Shown here in pieces: positions 1-9,300 of a stretch of DNA of 64,000 nucleotides. Under the pieces are notes generated by a model. The model saw only the letters and a list, made by a program, of their open reading frames with translations, did no database searches and was not told the origin of the DNA. Within the stretch, counting starts at the first letter, position 1. Each line of letters opens with the position of its first letter. Position numbers and translations under genes: made by a program. This stretch comes from Defluviitalea raffinosedens (GTDB taxonomy: Bacteria; Bacillota; Clostridia; Lachnospirales; Defluviitaleaceae): NCBI RefSeq assembly GCF_016908775.1, contig NZ_JAFBEP010000003.1, positions 1 through 64,000 of the forward strand, given 5' to 3'.

Positions 1-2
1 GA

Positions 3-10
3 CCCTCCTT
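3..10 (-). promoter_or_regulatory. ribosome-binding site of a gene left of the window
   Basis: The minus strand reads AAGGAGGG just before the window edge, a near-perfect Shine-Dalgarno sequence. It implies a minus-strand gene whose start codon lies a few bases outside the window. Nothing of the protein can be seen. Confidence 0.5.
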
Positions 11-146
11 GGTATTTATTGTTTTCAGCGACTAATATTTTACCAAAAAGAGTGGTCTCTTGCTATTTTTTGTCCTAGAACAATTTTACACTAAGCTGCA
101 TTGTTACTTTAAAATAAAATTAGTTGTAAATAGAAAGAATCTCAAA

Positions 147-199
147 GAATACCAAAAGGCTTTTTATTACATGGGAAATACGGAAGATTTTCCACGTAA
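147..199. repeat. dispersed hairpin repeat, copy E (degenerate, hairpin end only)
   Basis: The plus strand contains the GGCTTTTTATTACAT arm followed by a mismatched return arm ending ACGTAAAAAA. It matches the hairpin end of the full repeat at 28051-28184 but has diverged, and the CTCGC...GCGAG part is missing. It lies downstream of glmS, in the same orientation as the other copies. Confidence 0.5.
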
Positions 200-247
200 A
201 AAAAATCCCGCAGTAAATGAAAGTTTTCCTTCATCTACTGTGGGATT
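198..247 (-). terminator. intrinsic terminator of glmS
   Basis: On the minus strand, arms of about 10 bp (ATCCCACAGTA and TACTGCGGGAT) close a hairpin that contains a second inner stem, followed by a run of eight T. It sits 90 bp after the glmS stop codon. Confidence 0.8.
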
Positions 248-335
248 TTAAAAAGAATTTTATAGCGTGAAATTTATTATAAATAGAGGTGGGTCAATTG
301 AATTATATAACAGGTTTGATTGTATTAATTTTATA

Positions 336-2171
336 TTATTCCACAGTTACAGACTTTGCTAAGTTTCTTGGCTTATCTACGTCATGACCTAAGGCTGTTG
401 AAACGTAATATGCAAAGAGCTGCTGCGGAATATTTGCAAGTAAGGATGTAAACATCCAGTGGGTTTGTGGAATGTAGATGACATCGTCCACAACTTTTTC
501 GATTTCAGTATTGCCTTTTACGGCTATAGCAAGGACTTTGCCGTCTCTCGCTTTGATTTCTTTTAAGTTGCTCACTGTTTTTTCGTATAGATCTTCTTGC
601 GTCACTATACCTATAACAAGGGTAGCATCTTCAATTAATGCAATGGGACCATGTTTTAATTCTCCTGCCGCATAAGGTTCACTATGCACATAAGCAATTT
701 CTTTAAGTTTAAGTGAACCTTCCATAGATACCATATAATCAAGGCCCCTGCCTACATAAAATACGTTTTTGGAATGCACATATTTATCTGCCAGTCTTTT
801 TATTTTTTCTGCCTTGCTCAGTACCCTGTTCACTTTCCTTGGCAATTGATATAATTCATCTCTTAATGATACAAATTCATCTTCTGTCATCTTTCCTAAT
901 TCAAGAGCAATATGACAAGTCAAAAGGTACATGGCAGCAAGTTGTGCGGAATAGGCTTTCGTCGAAGCTACTGCAATTTCCGGCCCTGCCCAGGTATAAA
1001 GGATGTCATCGGCTTCTCTTGCTATGGAACTTCCTACTACATTGACAACACCAAGAACTCTTGCCCCTCTTTGTTTTGCCAGGCGAAGGGCTGCCAGGGT
1101 ATCTGCTGTTTCTCCTGATTGAGAAATCACGATCATAAGAGTGTTCTCATCTATTACAGGATCTCTGTATCTGAACTCTGAAGCAACTTCTGCAACTACT
1201 GGTACTCGTGTAATTCTTTCTATCAGGTATTTGCCTACAAGTCCGGCATAATAAGCCGTTCCGCAGGCAACAATGTAAATTTTATTGATATTGTCTAATT
1301 CATCTTTAGAAAGTTTAATCTCATCTAAAACCACTCTGTTTTGATTTTCCGGAAGTCGTGGCATTAAGGTATCTTTAACCACTTTTGCCTGCTCAAAGAT
1401 TTCCTTTAACATAAAGTGGTCATAACCGCCTTTTTCTGCAGCAGCCACATCCCAGGTTACTTTAAATACTTCTCTATTCACCTGTTCTTTATTTTTATTG
1501 ATGATCTTAACATCTTCTTTTGTTAAAATGGCTATTTCTTCATCTTCTAATAAATATACGTCTCTGGTATATTGAAGCACTGCAGGTATGTCAGAAGCTA
1601 TATAATTTTCTCCCTTGCCCAGTCCTACAATAAGGGGACTGTCTTTTCTTACAGCAATCAATAAATCTGGGTGATCTTTAAATAAAACCCCTAAAGCATA
1701 TGAGCCTTCTATTTTGTTCATTGCCTTAACAACAGCATCTACCGGATCTTCCTTATGTTTATAATAATAATCAATCAGATGAACAGCCACTTCTGTATCG
1801 GTTTCTGATACAAATACATACCCATGGCTGATTAATTCATCTTTTAATTCCATATAATTTTCTATAATTCCATTATGAACAACGGTTATACTTTCATCTC
1901 CATTGGTATGGGGATGGGAATTTTCATCAGAAGGTGCTCCGTGAGTTGCCCACCTGGTATGGCCTATCCCTACAGTTCCTTTTACAGTTCTGCCTTCAAG
2001 TTTCTCTTCAAGGTCTTTAAGTCTTCCTTTAGTTTTTACAATATTTATAGATGAACCATTATAAACAGCTATTCCTGCTGAGTCATATCCTCTATACTCC
2101 AGTTTTCTTAAGCTTTCTATCAGGATTGGAGAGGCTTCCTGGTCCCCGATATATCCTACAATACCGCACAT
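336..2171 (-). CDS. glmS: glutamine--fructose-6-phosphate aminotransferase (isomerising)
   Basis: GlmS makes glucosamine-6-phosphate from fructose-6-phosphate and glutamine, the first step towards UDP-GlcNAc for peptidoglycan. The 611-residue length is normal. The protein begins MCGIVGYIGD, so Cys2 is the N-terminal glutaminase nucleophile after Met removal; the GATase domain covers about residues 2-215 and is followed by two SIS sugar-isomerase domains (about 285-420 and 455-590) and the family C-terminus ending PRNLAKSVTVE. A good ribosome site (AAAGGGGGT) precedes the ATG. glmM lies 32 bp upstream on the same strand, so the two are almost certainly co-transcribed. No glmS ribozyme can fit in that 32-bp gap and I see none upstream of glmM either. 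Confidence 0.98.
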   Translation of the reverse strand: MCGIVGYIGDQEASPILIESLRKLEYRGYDSAGIAVYNGSSINIVKTKGRLKDLEEKLEGRTVKGTVGIGHTRWATHGAPSDENSHPHTNGDESITVVHNGIIENYMELKDELISHGYVFVSETDTEVAVHLIDYYYKHKEDPVDAVVKAMNKIEGSYALGVLFKDHPDLLIAVRKDSPLIVGLGKGENYIASDIPAVLQYTRDVYLLEDEEIAILTKEDVKIINKNKEQVNREVFKVTWDVAAAEKGGYDHFMLKEIFEQAKVVKDTLMPRLPENQNRVVLDEIKLSKDELDNINKIYIVACGTAYYAGLVGKYLIERITRVPVVAEVASEFRYRDPVIDENTLMIVISQSGETADTLAALRLAKQRGARVLGVVNVVGSSIAREADDILYTWAGPEIAVASTKAYSAQLAAMYLLTCHIALELGKMTEDEFVSLRDELYQLPRKVNRVLSKAEKIKRLADKYVHSKNVFYVGRGLDYMVSMEGSLKLKEIAYVHSEPYAAGELKHGPIALIEDATLVIGIVTQEDLYEKTVSNLKEIKARDGKVLAIAVKGNTEIEKVVDDVIYIPQTHWMFTSLLANIPQQLFAYYVSTALGHDVDKPRNLAKSVTVE

Positions 2172-2203
2172 ATAAATACCCCCTTTATCTCCTATCTTTT
2201 AAA

Positions 2204-3556
2204 CTATTTATTTAATTCTGTTTTAATCAGCTCTGCTAATTTTTCCGCTTCTTCTTTTAATACTTTTTCATCTTTTCCTTCTATCATGACGCGAATAAGA
2301 GGCTCTGTTCCAGAAGGGCGAATAAGTACTCTTCCTTCTCCGGCAAACTTCGCTTCCAGCTCTTCAATGGCTTTTTTAACAGTTTTATTTTCTAAGTAAG
2401 AATACTTCTTCTCATTAGAAACTTTCGCATTCACTAAAACCTGAGGAAGTACTTCCATGACACTCGCTAGTTCTGAAAGCTTCTTGCCAGTTTTTTTCAT
2501 TACTGATAAAAGCTGAAGGGCAGTAAGTATGCCATCTCCAGTGGTATTATAATCAAGGAAAATGATATGCCCCGATTGTTCTCCACCTAATTTATAATTG
2601 TCTTTTAGCATTTCTTCTAATACGTAACGGTCTCCTACTTTCGTCTTTTCAACATTAATGCCGTTTTTTTCTGCCATAATGAATAGCCCTAAATTGCTCA
2701 TGACTGTTGCAACGATTGTATTGCCTGTCAGAGTATTTTCCTTTTTCATCTGAAGGCCGCAGATTGCCATAATCTGATCACCATCAACGAGATTGCCATT
2801 TTCATCGACAGCCAGGCATCTGTCAGCATCTCCGTCAAAAGCAAGACCAAGATCCACTTTATTGGCTTTTACAATTTCCTGGAGTGCTTCTATATGAGTT
2901 GAGCCACAATTTTTATTAATATTGCATCCATTGGGCTCGCTGCCTGTTACAATAAGCTCTGCACCCAAAGCTTCCAGTACTTTAGGTCCTGCCATATAAG
3001 CTGCGCCATTGGCACAGTCCACAGCTATTTTTAATCCTTTTAAGTCCACGTTGATGGTTGACTTTAAGAAATCTACATAATCATTTAAAGCATCTGGTTC
3101 TTCAATGATCGTGCCTATTTCTTCTCCAACAGGTGTTGGAAGTTCTTCTGTATGATCTAATATGATGCCTTCTATTTCTTCTTCCAGTTCATCTCTTAAT
3201 TTATAACCTTCGCTGTTAAAGAATTTGATGCCATTGTATTTTACCGGATTGTGAGAGGCAGAGATCACAACCCCTGCATCGGCTTTATATTTTCTTGTAA
3301 GGTATGCCACTGCCGGAGTAGGTACAACTCCGAGTTTTACAGCTTTTGCCCCTACGGAACAAATACCTGCAACCAGAGCTGCCTCCAGCATATTTCCTGA
3401 TATTCTGGTATCTCTGCCAACTAAAATGATCGGTTGATGATGGGTTTCTTTTGTAAGTACATAAGCTCCAGCCTGCCCTAATTTATATGCTAGTTCTATT
3501 GTTAATTCTGTATTTGCTACACCACGAACACCATCTGTTCCAAATAATCTTCCCAT
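2204..3556 (-). CDS. glmM: phosphoglucosamine mutase
   Basis: GlmM converts glucosamine-6-phosphate to glucosamine-1-phosphate, between GlmS and GlmU. The protein has the alpha-D-phosphohexomutase layout: GTDGVRG at the N-terminus, the phosphoserine loop SASHNP near residue 101, the metal loop DGDADR near residue 245 and the RPSGTEP phosphate-binding loop near the C-terminus. I place the start at the ATG at 3556 (MGRLFGTDG) because AAAGGTG lies six bases before it; the open frame also allows a GTG nine bases earlier. It has its own promoter (3638-3666) and a palindrome at the expected transcript start. It follows cdaA-cdaR, the order in which GlmM is known to bind and inhibit CdaA in other Firmicutes. 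Confidence 0.97.
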   Translation of the reverse strand: MGRLFGTDGVRGVANTELTIELAYKLGQAGAYVLTKETHHQPIILVGRDTRISGNMLEAALVAGICSVGAKAVKLGVVPTPAVAYLTRKYKADAGVVISASHNPVKYNGIKFFNSEGYKLRDELEEEIEGIILDHTEELPTPVGEEIGTIIEEPDALNDYVDFLKSTINVDLKGLKIAVDCANGAAYMAGPKVLEALGAELIVTGSEPNGCNINKNCGSTHIEALQEIVKANKVDLGLAFDGDADRCLAVDENGNLVDGDQIMAICGLQMKKENTLTGNTIVATVMSNLGLFIMAEKNGINVEKTKVGDRYVLEEMLKDNYKLGGEQSGHIIFLDYNTTGDGILTALQLLSVMKKTGKKLSELASVMEVLPQVLVNAKVSNEKKYSYLENKTVKKAIEELEAKFAGEGRVLIRPSGTEPLIRVMIEGKDEKVLKEEAEKLAELIKTELNK

Positions 3557-3608
3557 TTCCAGCACCTTTCTTTTCTTATTTTAATCATAATATTTATATA
3601 AATTTTTA

Positions 3609-3629
3609 ATTTTACACTATGTGTAAAAT
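3609..3629. promoter_or_regulatory. palindrome at the start of the glmM-glmS transcript
   Basis: A perfect inverted repeat with 9-bp arms, ATTTTACAC and GTGTAAAAT, around TAT. It begins a few bases downstream of the -10 element at 3638-3643, so it covers about +2 to +22 of the predicted transcript. It could be a repressor operator or a hairpin at the 5' end of the mRNA. Confidence 0.5.
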
Positions 3630-3637
3630 CCTTCCTC

Positions 3638-3666
3638 ATTATAGCATCGTGTTAAATTTACGACAA
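3638..3666 (-). promoter_or_regulatory. sigma-A promoter of glmM-glmS
   Basis: The minus strand reads TTGTCG, a 17-bp spacer, then TATAAT. It shows that glmM-glmS can be transcribed independently of cdaA-cdaR, which ends in a terminator just upstream. Confidence 0.65.
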
Positions 3667-3772
3667 CAAATTTGAGAAAAAAATTATACAACTTTTATTG
3701 TTGGTATATACATCTTGTCATAGTGGTATATATCTTATATCCTATATATATGCTTTTAAAAATAAAATGACA

Positions 3773-3806
3773 CAAAAAAAGAAGTGCCAATGCACTTCTT
3801 TTTTTA
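3773..3806 (-). terminator. terminator after cdaR
   Basis: Arms GAAGTGC and GCACTTC, flanked by seven A and seven T, immediately after the cdaR stop codon. The T run on the minus strand suits cdaR; the structure would work in either direction. Confidence 0.85.
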
Positions 3807-5105
3807 TCATTCGGTTGCAGGAACACCTTCATGTTCAGGCACCTCTTGTTCTTCTTTAGGTTCAACAAGTTCTATTTCAACTTGAGGCGCCTCTCCTACT
3901 TGTCTGATGTTTTTAGGTAAAGTAAAGTTTACCGTAACTGTATGCTTACCTACACCATAATCCGAAACATCGATACTTCCTGCGATCATATTTTCAGTAA
4001 TCTTATTAATGTCCTCTTCTATGCCTTGAAGATATACTGTAACTTCCTTTGAAATGTACCTAAATTGAAGATCTGTTTTAACGGTTAAACTTGAAGTCGG
4101 TATCTTAAATTCTCTTACAACTTGCTTTTTAACTTCTATAGTAACGGCTACCTTGGTATCTGTACTATTCCACAAAGAAACTCCCGAAGGAAGAATGATT
4201 TCTGGATTGAATGTAGTAGTCTTGTCTAAATGATCAAAGATAATCGTTGAAAGTTTAATCTGACTTAAGTTATTCACAACATTTTCAGGACCAACTATTG
4301 TAACTTCCTGAGGTTCTATTTTGATGCCTGTTGAAATATAGCCCTGGGCATAGGTCCCTTGTATATCAGCCTGTAGAACCGCCCTTCTCTTTTTTCCTAC
4401 ACTAAGCTGAACGGCTACGTTGTCAGTGCTTTTTTCAAGACCTAAAATTTCTTTTCCCTTAGCATCATATGCTTTAGGTTCAAGACCTAGAATTTTTTCA
4501 CTGGTTACAATATCGGATACATTGACAGATACTTTAACAGAATCCACTTGATCAATCAAGGACTCTGCACCGGATAACACAATCTCACCCGGTGTTACCT
4601 TAGGCCCTAAGACCACGTAACCATCTTCTGTTTGTCCCTCAATATCAACCTGAATGGTCTTTGTCAAAGTTTTTCTCTTTTCTAAAATAACATCCAAGTA
4701 TCTGATCTGATTCTGTTCTTCAAAAACAAGTCCCCTATATTCATCAGAGAATGAAATAGCAATGGGAATTTTATTGACTTCATCGGCTTTTGTGTAACGA
4801 AACAATTCAAGATCTGCAACAGCTTTAATCTCATTTAAGTACTTCTTATTGTTTTTTAAGCTCTCAAGAGTTAATCTGTTTCCTCTTAAATTAATCTTAA
4901 TCGTTTTATTCTCAATTTCATCTAAATTAGATACAATAAGGTCATATTTTGATGTAACAGTCTCCAAATTTTCAATGGTAACGGGAATCGTAAAAGACAT
5001 CGTTTCTTCGGGATTTTTTATATTGATAACAATAAGCCATAAACCTATCGCCAAAATAAGCGAAAAGATCTTCCATTCTAAATTTTTCCCAAAAAAATCA
5101 CTCAT
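3807..5105 (-). CDS. cdaR: CdaA regulatory protein, YbbR domains
   Basis: CdaR is a membrane-anchored regulator of the diadenylate cyclase CdaA. The protein starts MSDFFGKNLEWKIFS, has one membrane segment at about residues 12-28 and then a long extracytoplasmic part made of repeated YbbR domains (repeating units such as EGQ..GYVVLGP and QGTYAQGYISTG), ending in an acidic tail. I choose the ATG at 5105 rather than the longer frame to 5165: the extra 20 residues would overlap cdaA deeply, and AAGGGGCG lies before the ATG. It overlaps the end of cdaA by 8 bp, which suggests translational coupling. Four YbbR units is a reading by eye. Confidence 0.93.
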   Translation of the reverse strand: MSDFFGKNLEWKIFSLILAIGLWLIVINIKNPEETMSFTIPVTIENLETVTSKYDLIVSNLDEIENKTIKINLRGNRLTLESLKNNKKYLNEIKAVADLELFRYTKADEVNKIPIAISFSDEYRGLVFEEQNQIRYLDVILEKRKTLTKTIQVDIEGQTEDGYVVLGPKVTPGEIVLSGAESLIDQVDSVKVSVNVSDIVTSEKILGLEPKAYDAKGKEILGLEKSTDNVAVQLSVGKKRRAVLQADIQGTYAQGYISTGIKIEPQEVTIVGPENVVNNLSQIKLSTIIFDHLDKTTTFNPEIILPSGVSLWNSTDTKVAVTIEVKKQVVREFKIPTSSLTVKTDLQFRYISKEVTVYLQGIEEDINKITENMIAGSIDVSDYGVGKHTVTVNFTLPKNIRQVGEAPQVEIELVEPKEEQEVPEHEGVPATE

Positions 5106-5961
5106 GCTTATTTCGCCCCTTCCATAGTACAAGTTTTTTCTTTTCTGCTTTCTTATTGGGGGCATCCGTTAACAGGTTTCTTATGAATTCTCCCTTAACA
5201 TTTCGTGTAAGAGAACCAAATTGCGTCACTGATATAGTTCCCGTTTCTTCTGATACGACAATTGTAATGGCATCCGAAACTTCACTTACCCCTAAAGCCG
5301 CCCGGTGCCTTGTCCCTAATTCTTTGCTGATTTCTAAGCTATCCGTTAAAGGAAGATAACACGTTGCTGCCGATATTCTGTTGTTTTTGATAATCACTGC
5401 CCCGTCATGGAGAGGAGTGTTATGCTCAAATATATTTATAAGAAGCTGAGAAGTGACAATCGCATCGAGCATAATACCCGTTCTTTCGTATTCACCCAGC
5501 TTAACGTCTTTTTCAATAACGATAAGGGCGCCTGTCTTCTCCTCTGACATATGTTCCACTGCTTTAACAATGGCCTCTATTGTTTTTTGAGAAATCGTCT
5601 CATCTTTTTCTTTTTGGTCGATCATAAAAGAAGAAAATAAGTTCCCTCGTCCAAGTTCCTCTAAGGCTCTTCTAAATTCAGGTTGAAAAACAACAAAGAC
5701 TGCAATAATACCTACAGATATCGCATTGGATAAGATCCACCATACAGTATTTAAATGAAAGACATATGCAATAATAGCAACTGAAAAAACAACAAAAAGG
5801 CCTTTAAAAAGTGCCCATGCCCTGGTGTCCTTAATCCACGTAATAACGATATAAATAAGGTAGGCAACAATAAGAATATCAATAATATCAGCAATACCTA
5901 TATGAGGGATATTCGTAACAGATATTTTTAATTGTGACAGAATATCTTTTAATGAGTTCAA
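5098..5961 (-). CDS. cdaA: diadenylate cyclase CdaA (c-di-AMP synthase)
   Basis: CdaA condenses two ATP to c-di-AMP, the messenger for potassium, osmotic and cell-wall balance. The 287-residue protein has three N-terminal membrane segments (about 26-42, 52-69, 74-92) and a DAC domain with the two diagnostic motifs, DGA at 186-188 and RHR at 218-220. The start codon is TTG at 5961, supported by GAGGAG eight bases before it. It is first in the cdaA-cdaR pair. The likely promoter is an extended -10 (TGGTATAAT) at 5998-6006, facing a plus-strand gene. Confidence 0.97.
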   Translation of the reverse strand: MNSLKDILSQLKISVTNIPHIGIADIIDILIVAYLIYIVITWIKDTRAWALFKGLFVVFSVAIIAYVFHLNTVWWILSNAISVGIIAVFVVFQPEFRRALEELGRGNLFSSFMIDQKEKDETISQKTIEAIVKAVEHMSEEKTGALIVIEKDVKLGEYERTGIMLDAIVTSQLLINIFEHNTPLHDGAVIIKNNRISAATCYLPLTDSLEISKELGTRHRAALGVSEVSDAITIVVSEETGTISVTQFGSLTRNVKGEFIRNLLTDAPNKKAEKKKLVLWKGRNKHE

Positions 5962-5997
5962 CCTGATTACTCCTCTTTAATTATAATGTTACTTTTA

Positions 5998-6006
5998 ATT
6001 ATACCA
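5998..6006 (-). promoter_or_regulatory. extended -10 promoter of cdaA
   Basis: The minus strand reads TGGTATAAT, an extended -10 element, 37 bp before the cdaA start. No good -35 element is visible. The arms TACCATGT (about 6002) and ACATGGTA (about 6047) flank it as an inverted repeat, which could be chance. Confidence 0.45.
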
Positions 6007-6182
6007 TGTTTTATAGGGATTTGCTAAAGCTTTTACAATGAATTTTGACATGGTAAATTATACAAACTTTTTAGAAATTTAAGCTTGTCTATTATTAATA
6101 TACGTTGTGCCTGGCATAAATTCCTTCTTTTTTTGAAATACTATGTAAAAACCTTATTGTAGGCTGTCGAAAGGAGATTTTT

Positions 6183-6866
6183 ATGGATAAAGATAACGAA
6201 TTGGTTCACACTATAGAAACTGCTCTTAGAGAAAATTTAAAACATCAGGTAATTGACCTTAATATTCATGCCACCGATGGGACCGTATATTTGACAGGCT
6301 TTGTGGATTGCCTGGCAGATAAAATTCAAGCAGAAAAGGTGGTTCAAAACTATGTTCCCCATGTTCGTTTTGAAAATAATTTAACCATTGCTATGAATGG
6401 AAATATATCAGATAAAGAACTTAAGGAGCAAACAGAAGACAATCTTCGTCACTGCGAATTTGCCGATCGTCTAAGGAATGTCAATGTAAAAGTAGAAGGC
6501 GGTTCCGCCACTCTGATCGGAAGTGTCAATACTTTAGCTGACGAAATTAAAGCTCTGGAAGTAGCAAGACAGACCATCGGCCTTAAAGATGTCGTAAGCA
6601 ATTTGACCATAGAAACTGCCGAAGAAATGTATGATGATGCACTGTTAAAGAGCATGGTTCAGCAGGCACTCAATAAGTCTGATTTAGACAGGCATTCCAT
6701 TATCCCAACGGTAGAAAAAGGTGTCGTGACTTTAGAAGGAATGGTCGACCATAGATACGAAGTAGAAATGGCTGGAGAATTAATCGCCAATGTGGATGGC
6801 GTTATAAAAATTAAAAACCATTTACGAAATCGCCAGGATGATGGAGAAGATCCATATGTGTATTAA
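6183..6866 (+). CDS. triple BON-domain protein
   Basis: A 227-residue protein made of three BON (bacterial OsmY and nodulation) domains at about residues 5-70, 78-143 and 150-217. Each has the pattern of a polar helix, a VYLTGFVD-like strand, an alpha-helix of the EKVVQNY kind and a final LTI strand; compare VYLTGFVD, ATLIGSVN and VTLEGMVD. BON domains are thought to bind lipids or membrane surfaces. There is no signal peptide or membrane segment, so it is probably cytoplasmic, unlike OsmY. The start is fixed by AAAGGAG seven bases before ATG. It is the only plus-strand gene in the first 43 kb and stands alone between cdaA and metH. Role unknown; osmotic stress is a guess from the family and the cdaA neighbour. 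Confidence 0.85.
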   Translation: MDKDNELVHTIETALRENLKHQVIDLNIHATDGTVYLTGFVDCLADKIQAEKVVQNYVPHVRFENNLTIAMNGNISDKELKEQTEDNLRHCEFADRLRNVNVKVEGGSATLIGSVNTLADEIKALEVARQTIGLKDVVSNLTIETAEEMYDDALLKSMVQQALNKSDLDRHSIIPTVEKGVVTLEGMVDHRYEVEMAGELIANVDGVIKIKNHLRNRQDDGEDPYVY

Positions 6867-6873
6867 ACTAAAC

Positions 6874-6898
6874 AGGCGGCCATTGGCCGCCTTCTTAT
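6874..6898 (+). terminator. terminator between the BON gene and metH
   Basis: Perfect arms AGGCGGCC and GGCCGCCT with a T-rich tail on the plus strand. It lies between two convergent genes; the plus-strand tail is better, so it mainly serves the BON gene. Confidence 0.75.
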
Positions 6899-9300
6899 TT
6901 TTCTAAAGCCTGGGCTAATCGTACTGCTTCAATGGCATCCCCTGCATAGCCATCGGCTCCTATTTCTTCGGCAAATGCCTGGGTAACCACTGCACCGCCC
7001 ACCATAAATTTCGTATCAAGCCCTTCTTTTTTTGCTGCATCAATCACAACACCCATTTCTCCCATGGTAGTTGTCATAAGGGCTGACAATCCCACAATGG
7101 GGGCATTATGTTCTTTCACTTGTTTTATGATTTCTTCTTTTGGCACATCCTTACCTAAATCAATGACTTCAAAACCATAATTTTTAAGCATGAGTCCAAC
7201 AATATTCTTGCCAATATCGTGGATATCTCCTTTAACAGTTGCAATAATGACTTTAGTTTTCTTTCTGGCATTGTCTTCTTTAAGAAGAAGAGGTTCTAAA
7301 TAGTTAAATCCGGTTTTCATGGCTTCCGCACTCAAAATAAGCTGAGGAAGAAAATATTCTTTTTGATCGTATAATTCCCCTACTTTATTAATGGCTGGAA
7401 TGAGGAGCTCATCCACTATATCAAAAGGTTTCATCCCTTCATCCAAAGCTTTTTTAATATAGCCCTCTATGGCTTCTTTCTCTCCTTTTAGTACAGCCTC
7501 ATAAATCTTTGTCCTTGTATTTTCCTCTTTTGGCTTTTCATCTATGCTTTTAGAAATCGTTTTGGATTGTCCGAAATACGCTATATAGTTTTTACTGTTT
7601 TCATCTCTTCCAATCAGAACATCTCCTGCCATTTTTAATTCCATTAAGTTTTCGCTGCTTGGGTTGGCAATAGCCATATTAAGGCCTTTAGCCATTGCCA
7701 TCATTAGAAATGCAGAATTTAACCATTTTCTTTCAGGAAGTCCAAAGGATATATTGGACAATCCAATAATGGAAGAAGTTTTTAAGTGTTTTGTGGCATA
7801 TTCTATAACCCCAAGCGTCGTAAGGGATGCCTTTTGATCGGCAGATACAGTCATTACAAGACCGTCTACAACCATGTCTTGTGGTCCATAACCTATTTTT
7901 TTAGCTTCTTCTAAAATTCTGTCGAGGACTTTAATCCGCCCTTCTGCAGTAGCAGGTATTTCCTGATCGTCTAAAGGCAAGGCAATAAACATTGCTCCAT
8001 ATTTGGCTGCAATGGGAAGGAGCTTTTCTAATTTTTTCTCTTCTCCGGAAATAGAATTTAAAAGTGCTCTCCCTGGATAGATTCTAAGGGCGGCCTCTAT
8101 AACTTCTGGGCTGGAGGAATCTATACATAAAGGCAATTCGCTCAAGGTAGAGAGGTTCTCTACCACATTCACCATAACCTTTTTTTCGTCAATACCGGGC
8201 ATACCAACATTAACATCTAATATGCTTGCCCCTTTTTGCTGTTGTTCTAGGGCCAGGCGTCTTACTTCCGAAAGTTTCCCATCTAAAAGTTCCTGCTGCA
8301 GCTTTTTCTTTCCTGTCGGATTAATTCTTTCACCTACAATAACCAGGGGCATATTTTCCCCCATAAATACTGTTTTTCTTGCAGAGGTAAGAGCACTTAT
8401 TTTGCTCTTAAGCCACATTTTAGGCACAGCACTTTCAGTTCTTTCTTTTATGAGTCTGATGTATTCTGGCGTTGTGCCACAACATCCTCCAATAAGGTTT
8501 ACCCCTATATTGGTGAATTCATCTATGAAGCTTGCGAATTCTTCCGGTCCTAAATCATAGAAAAGCTCTCCATCTTTGACTACCGGAAGCCCTGCATTGG
8601 GTTTTACCAAAATAGGTACTGTAGCAACACCTTTCATCTCCTTAAGTATATGAATCATATCCTTAGGTCCTGTGGAACAGTTGCATCCTATAACATCTGC
8701 CCCCAAGGACTGAAGGGTAATGGCAGCAGTAATGGGGTCAGTTCCTGTTAGAGTTTTTTCGTCTTCTCCAAAGGTTAGGCTCACCATCACAGGTAAGTCA
8801 GTAGTTTCTTTAACTGCCAGAAGCGCTGCTCTTGCTTCCTGGATATCGATCATGGTTTCAATGACAAATAAATCAACGCCCCCTTCCACAAGGGCTTCTA
8901 CCTGTTCTTTATATACTTCTACCGCTTCTTCAAAAGCTCTTTCTCCGAAAGGTTTTATGAATTCCCCTGTAGGAGAAAGATCGCCTGCAACTAAGATATC
9001 TCTCCCAACAGCTTCTCTTGATAATTGCACTAAACTCATATTGATTTCTCTTACTTGATCTTCTAATCCAAAGGTTTTAAGTTTCCAACGGTTTGCTCCA
9101 AAGGTAGGGGCATAAACAATATCAGATCCGGCTTCTTTGTAAGATCCTTGAATTTCCAATATAGCATGAGGATTTTCCAATATCCACTTTTCAGGGCATA
9201 CACCTTGGGGCATACCTTTCTTCTGAAGCTGTGTGCCGGTGGCACCGTCTAAAATGAGTATTCTTTCTCTCAGCAGTTCATAAAATGTAGTTTTATTCAT
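6895..9300 (-). CDS. metH: cobalamin-dependent methionine synthase, short form
   Basis: MetH transfers the methyl group of 5-methyltetrahydrofolate through cobalamin to homocysteine. At 801 residues it lacks the C-terminal activation domain of the 1200-residue E. coli enzyme. Domains in order: homocysteine-binding barrel (DGATGTQL near residue 20; zinc ligands in NCSTGP and GGCCGT near 205 and 275), pterin-binding barrel (about 310-570), cap helices, and the B12 domain with DIHDIG at 692-697, where H694 would be the lower axial cobalt ligand. The missing activation domain is encoded by the gene just upstream, whose end overlaps this start by 8 bp, so the two products are probably made together. 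The regular order of B12 and folate domains leaves little doubt. Confidence 0.96.
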   Translation of the reverse strand: MNKTTFYELLRERILILDGATGTQLQKKGMPQGVCPEKWILENPHAILEIQGSYKEAGSDIVYAPTFGANRWKLKTFGLEDQVREINMSLVQLSREAVGRDILVAGDLSPTGEFIKPFGERAFEEAVEVYKEQVEALVEGGVDLFVIETMIDIQEARAALLAVKETTDLPVMVSLTFGEDEKTLTGTDPITAAITLQSLGADVIGCNCSTGPKDMIHILKEMKGVATVPILVKPNAGLPVVKDGELFYDLGPEEFASFIDEFTNIGVNLIGGCCGTTPEYIRLIKERTESAVPKMWLKSKISALTSARKTVFMGENMPLVIVGERINPTGKKKLQQELLDGKLSEVRRLALEQQQKGASILDVNVGMPGIDEKKVMVNVVENLSTLSELPLCIDSSSPEVIEAALRIYPGRALLNSISGEEKKLEKLLPIAAKYGAMFIALPLDDQEIPATAEGRIKVLDRILEEAKKIGYGPQDMVVDGLVMTVSADQKASLTTLGVIEYATKHLKTSSIIGLSNISFGLPERKWLNSAFLMMAMAKGLNMAIANPSSENLMELKMAGDVLIGRDENSKNYIAYFGQSKTISKSIDEKPKEENTRTKIYEAVLKGEKEAIEGYIKKALDEGMKPFDIVDELLIPAINKVGELYDQKEYFLPQLILSAEAMKTGFNYLEPLLLKEDNARKKTKVIIATVKGDIHDIGKNIVGLMLKNYGFEVIDLGKDVPKEEIIKQVKEHNAPIVGLSALMTTTMGEMGVVIDAAKKEGLDTKFMVGGAVVTQAFAEEIGADGYAGDAIEAVRLAQALEK

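Larger units (their letters stand above)
1..335. other. left-edge intergenic region
   Basis: No gene is supported here. From left to right it holds a ribosome-binding site pointing out of the window (3-10), an AT-rich stretch that probably carries the promoter of that outside gene, a degenerate copy of the dispersed hairpin repeat (about 147-199) and the glmS terminator (198-247). A 63-codon open frame at 60-251 on the plus strand runs through the repeat and the terminator, has no ribosome site and is not counted as a gene. Confidence 0.7.

Noticed and set aside
60-251. A 63-codon open frame on the plus strand
   Set aside because: It runs through the degenerate repeat copy and the glmS terminator, has no ribosome site and no protein-like pattern.
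3557-3806. glmS ribozyme or other riboswitch upstream of glmM-glmS
   Set aside because: The glmS ribozyme core was not found; the leader is short and holds only the simple palindrome.
5990-6060. Operator formed by TACCATGT and ACATGGTA between cdaA and the BON gene
   Set aside because: Arms of only 8 bp about 37 bp apart in an AT-rich gap are likely by chance; kept only as a remark.
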